Assembly (NCBI GenBank): GCA_014925825.1
Contig: JACGCK010000304.1
Location: 1 to 46,738, forward strand
Direction of reading: 5' to 3'
Length of the DNA stretch: 46,738 bases
From: Pholiota molesta
Taxonomy: Eukaryota; Basidiomycota; Agaricomycetes; Agaricales; Strophariaceae
The stretch's first letter is position 1. Each line of letters starts with the position of its first letter. The notes beneath the pieces were generated by a model. That model saw nothing but the letters and a program-made list of their open reading frames with translations. It was not told the DNA's origin and made no database searches. The translations under genes and the position numbers were made by a program. Below are positions 44,500 through 46,738 of the stretch, piece after piece.

Positions 44500-45267
44500 T
44501 TAAGTGGAAGGGCCCGCCGCCGGCGCGCTATCAATGACCATGGACTGATCATCAGGAACAGTAGTGATTGACGCCGTGCATGGCCCGGTGTGGTGTGGGG
44601 TGTGGGTGCAGGTGGATCGGGCGCGGCGGCGGCCATAGTGCGTGGCCGCATACATGCGACGTCGAGTTTCCGCGGCGGCGGCGACAAACAGCATGTCTTG
44701 AATTAGCGGAGATGCGGTGTCGAGCCGAGACAAAGGGTTGATTGGCGCTGGGCGCCTAGATTTGGGTTTCTTTGCCTTGCGCGTATTGGCGACAACGGAA
44801 GGAGGTGTCGCGGCGCACGAAGCGAGTTGGCGACTACGGGGAAGAAGTCTCTCAATGGTGATGTGGTCGCCAAACCGGTTGTACCGGCTTTCAGGCTTGT
44901 CCCAATGGGCGAAACGGCTCGGAGTGGTCGCATACTGCGCGAAGAGTTTCGCATGGGAGGTGTACCCCGTAGGCTCGAGGGGTATGATGACGGTGTCATC
45001 GGCAGCCGCGCGTATCTTGGAGTCGTAAGCGCAACGCGCGCAATCAGTTCTGCGCGGCTGACGGTGTCGACGGCAGATGCGAACGAGGGTCGACACCTGG
45101 TTCGGCGAAGGTGATGGTGTCCGCCGAAAGTCGGTGGACGGCTGGATGGTCGATGGTAGGCCATCCGCGGTCGGGGACGTGCGTAGACATAGATGTTGAG
45201 CTCGACGGGTCGCAAGGAAAGTTTGTGTATGTAATAGAAGTGGGGGGTGAGGAATCAAAAAAGTCAA
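44500..45267 (-). CDS. downstream ORF of the retroelement, unknown
   Basis: A 255-codon frame overlapping the end of pol (to 45044) and stopping 51 bp before the purine tract. The part after about 45090 has protein-like composition (DDTVIIPLEPTGYTSHAKLF, PSRFAHWDKPESRYN) and a CxxC (CARC). It could be a real extra ORF, or the true tail of the polyprotein shifted by one base near 45100. No known domain was recognised. Confidence 0.45.
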   Translation of the reverse strand: MTFLIPHPPLLLHTQTFLATRRAQHLCLRTSPTADGLPSTIQPSTDFRRTPSPSPNQVSTLVRICRRHRQPRRTDCARCAYDSKIRAAADDTVIIPLEPTGYTSHAKLFAQYATTPSRFAHWDKPESRYNRFGDHITIERLLPRSRQLASCAATPPSVVANTRKAKKPKSRRPAPINPLSRLDTASPLIQDMLFVAAAAETRRRMYAATHYGRRRARSTCTHTPHHTGPCTASITTVPDDQSMVIDSAPAAGPST

Positions 45268-46738
45268 AGTCGGAAGAATTTATAGAAGAATCGGAAGAGT
45301 AGCCATAGTCATAGGACAGTGAGTATAATTGAATCTCCCGATCTACGGAAGGAGGTACTCCCTGTCCCTTGGGTAGCTCATGGATATCATGCACTCCCAG
45401 TAAATCCAGATAAATTACCAGAGCTTGCAACTCAGCTATCTGATGATATGGGAGCCAGGTGATATCACCCGCTTTCCATTTTATTTCAAACAAAGATTTA
45501 TCTCGAGCTCCACAGTGCGATAGTATTTTATCGACTGCCCATTCGCCCTCAGCTTCACCGTTTTGGTTTAGCTGTTCGTCCAGCCGACCCGGAAATAATC
45601 GATCATCATTCGGGATGTGGATACGAAGCAGAGACGCATGGAAGACATCATGCACGCCTCTTTGTTTTAAATTTTGGGGCAGCTCCAATCGGAAAGATTG
45701 GTTCTTGAAGTCCCTAATAATTCGATAGGGGCCTATAAATTTGGGCACCAATTTTCTGGCAAGACCCTTGGGGAAAGTGATATTTTTTGTGGAGAGATAC
45801 ACGAGGTCTCCTTCACTGAACGGCGCCAATTGCCGTTTGCGGTTTGCGTCGCGCGTTTGCTTGACGCGCGCCGCGAGAATACTATCATGAGCCGCCATTA
45901 ATGCAAGTTTTTTATTCAATGCAAATCTGCGTACAGACGGGAACTCGCTTTCGTCGGCAGAGTTCCAAATCATTGAGCGCGGCAGCGTTCCGTGATTCAG
46001 AAAGAACGGTGCATATCCGGTACTCTCAGAACGTGCCGAATTTATTGCGAATTCGATTGCAGGCAATTTGGACACCCAGTCCATCTGTTTAGGTCCGACA
46101 CATTGTCGCAGCATTTGTGTAACTGTGCGATTAGCGCGCTCAGTCGAGCCATCAGTTTGCGGGTGATAGGCGCTCGACATTTTTAGACGTGTTCCCATCA
46201 GCGCGTGCAAGTGTGACCAGAAGATACTGGTGAACAACACATCGCGATCACTGATAATGTTCTTTGGAAGTCCATGCAATTTGTAGACTTCCTCGAACAT
46301 TAATTCTGCTACTTGACGAGCATTGTAGTTTGTACGGCTCGGAATGAGATGTACCATAGATGTTAATAAACATATGACGACAGTAATCGAATCATATGTT
46401 CCATCACGGTTACTCGACTCGGGCAAGGGCCCAACAAAGTCGATACCGATCGATTCCCAAGGTAAACCTGGGATTGGCAGCGGGTTCAAAAGCCCAAACG
46501 GTTTCTGATTACTTGGTTTGCTGCGCTTGCACGTCGAGCAGCTCTCGCAGAATGATTTGGTATCGGCGACCATGTCCTTCCACCATACATGGTCGCGCAG
46601 ATAGTCCAACGTCTTGGCAGCGCCCAAGTGCGCGAGCATGGAATGCGCCTCGGAGATTACGATCTCACGAGCGCTTCTTCCACTGATCAAAACCTTCGGA
46701 ATGCACAGCAATCGAAGCCCGCGTTCGCGCAAGTACAC
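45044..46738 (-). CDS. Ty3/gypsy chromovirus pol: integrase and chromodomain (5' part outside window)
   Basis: C-terminal part of a retrotransposon polyprotein; reverse transcriptase and protease would lie past 46738. The zinc-binding HHCC segment (HSMLAHLGA...CESCSTCKRSK) starts near 46660. The catalytic triad is D in IDFVGPLP (about 46440), D in IISDRDVLFTS (about 46260) and E in TDGSTERANRT (about 46130). A GPY/F-type motif KFIGPYRIIRDF is at about 45730, and a chromodomain WAVDKILSH...FEIKWKAGDITWLPYHQI at about 45540-45430, which marks the chromovirus lineage. The tail is Ser/Asp-rich and ends at 45044. The integrase frame is unbroken over 564 codons, unlike the Helitron. Confidence 0.92.
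   Translation of the reverse strand: MYLRERGLRLLCIPKVLISGRSAREIVISEAHSMLAHLGAAKTLDYLRDHVWWKDMVADTKSFCESCSTCKRSKPSNQKPFGLLNPLPIPGLPWESIGIDFVGPLPESSNRDGTYDSITVVICLLTSMVHLIPSRTNYNARQVAELMFEEVYKLHGLPKNIISDRDVLFTSIFWSHLHALMGTRLKMSSAYHPQTDGSTERANRTVTQMLRQCVGPKQMDWVSKLPAIEFAINSARSESTGYAPFFLNHGTLPRSMIWNSADESEFPSVRRFALNKKLALMAAHDSILAARVKQTRDANRKRQLAPFSEGDLVYLSTKNITFPKGLARKLVPKFIGPYRIIRDFKNQSFRLELPQNLKQRGVHDVFHASLLRIHIPNDDRLFPGRLDEQLNQNGEAEGEWAVDKILSHCGARDKSLFEIKWKAGDITWLPYHQIAELQALVIYLDLLGVHDIHELPKGQGVPPSVDREIQLYSLSYDYGYSSDSSINSSDFDFFDSSPPTSITYTNFPCDPSSSTSMSTHVPDRGWPTIDHPAVHRLSADTITFAEPGVDPRSHLPSTPSAAQN

Overview
The window looks like a chromosome segment of a mushroom-forming basidiomycete (Agaricomycetes). 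Genes carry many short introns (about 48-85 nt) with GT...AG ends, and the families fit that group: a multicopper laccase, a NACHT-ankyrin NLR, F-box proteins, a Helitron, a chromodomain Ty3/gypsy element, and a lineage-specific multi-pass membrane family. All exon maps were made by hand from splice signals and frame continuity. The maps called intact close to a whole number of codons.

Layout. 1-3 kb: a deleted oxygenase relic, then membrane-family copy A (minus). 4.2-8.0 kb: two plus-strand oxidoreductases, a short-chain dehydrogenase and an intact isopenicillin-N-synthase-like Fe(II)/2-oxoglutarate oxygenase. 8.2-9.9 kb: a minus-strand F-box protein. 10.06-10.99 kb: a 925-bp near-perfect foldback element with CACTG...CAGTG ends. 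12.2-16.0 kb: membrane-family copies B (broken) and C (intact). 17.1-19.9 kb: a divergent housekeeping pair, ATP3 (mitochondrial ATP synthase gamma) and SUI3 (eIF2 beta), 163 bp apart. 20.3 kb: an intron-containing tRNA-Met(CAU). 20.8-24.4 kb: a 1147-aa serine-rich membrane protein of unknown function. 25.3-31.6 kb: a Helitron whose Rep/Pif1-helicase gene has five frame breaks. 31.7-32.5 kb: a decayed, intron-retaining copy of ATP3. 32.9-37.0 kb: a C2-like/NACHT/ankyrin NLR, broken inside the ankyrin array. 37.2-38.1 kb: a second F-box protein. 38.1-40.5 kb: gene-poor, with protein-like scraps. 40.6-42.9 kb: a laccase gene with three frame breaks. 44.1-46.7 kb: the 3' part of a Ty3/gypsy chromovirus (integrase, chromodomain, 3' LTR), cut by the window edge.

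How it fits together. A small conserved island (ATP3, SUI3, tRNA, serine-rich protein) is flanked by accessory DNA rich in duplications, transposons and fast-evolving families. Two intact genes in the window have relics in the same window (oxygenase and ATP3), and the membrane family has three copies, so local segmental duplication and decay is the main theme. Almost every frame break is a one-base change in a short homopolymer. That could be true decay or systematic sequencing error, and it should be settled before any of these genes is called dead. I found no clear multi-gene undescribed system. The least explained items are the membrane-protein family, the serine-rich membrane protein and the foldback element.
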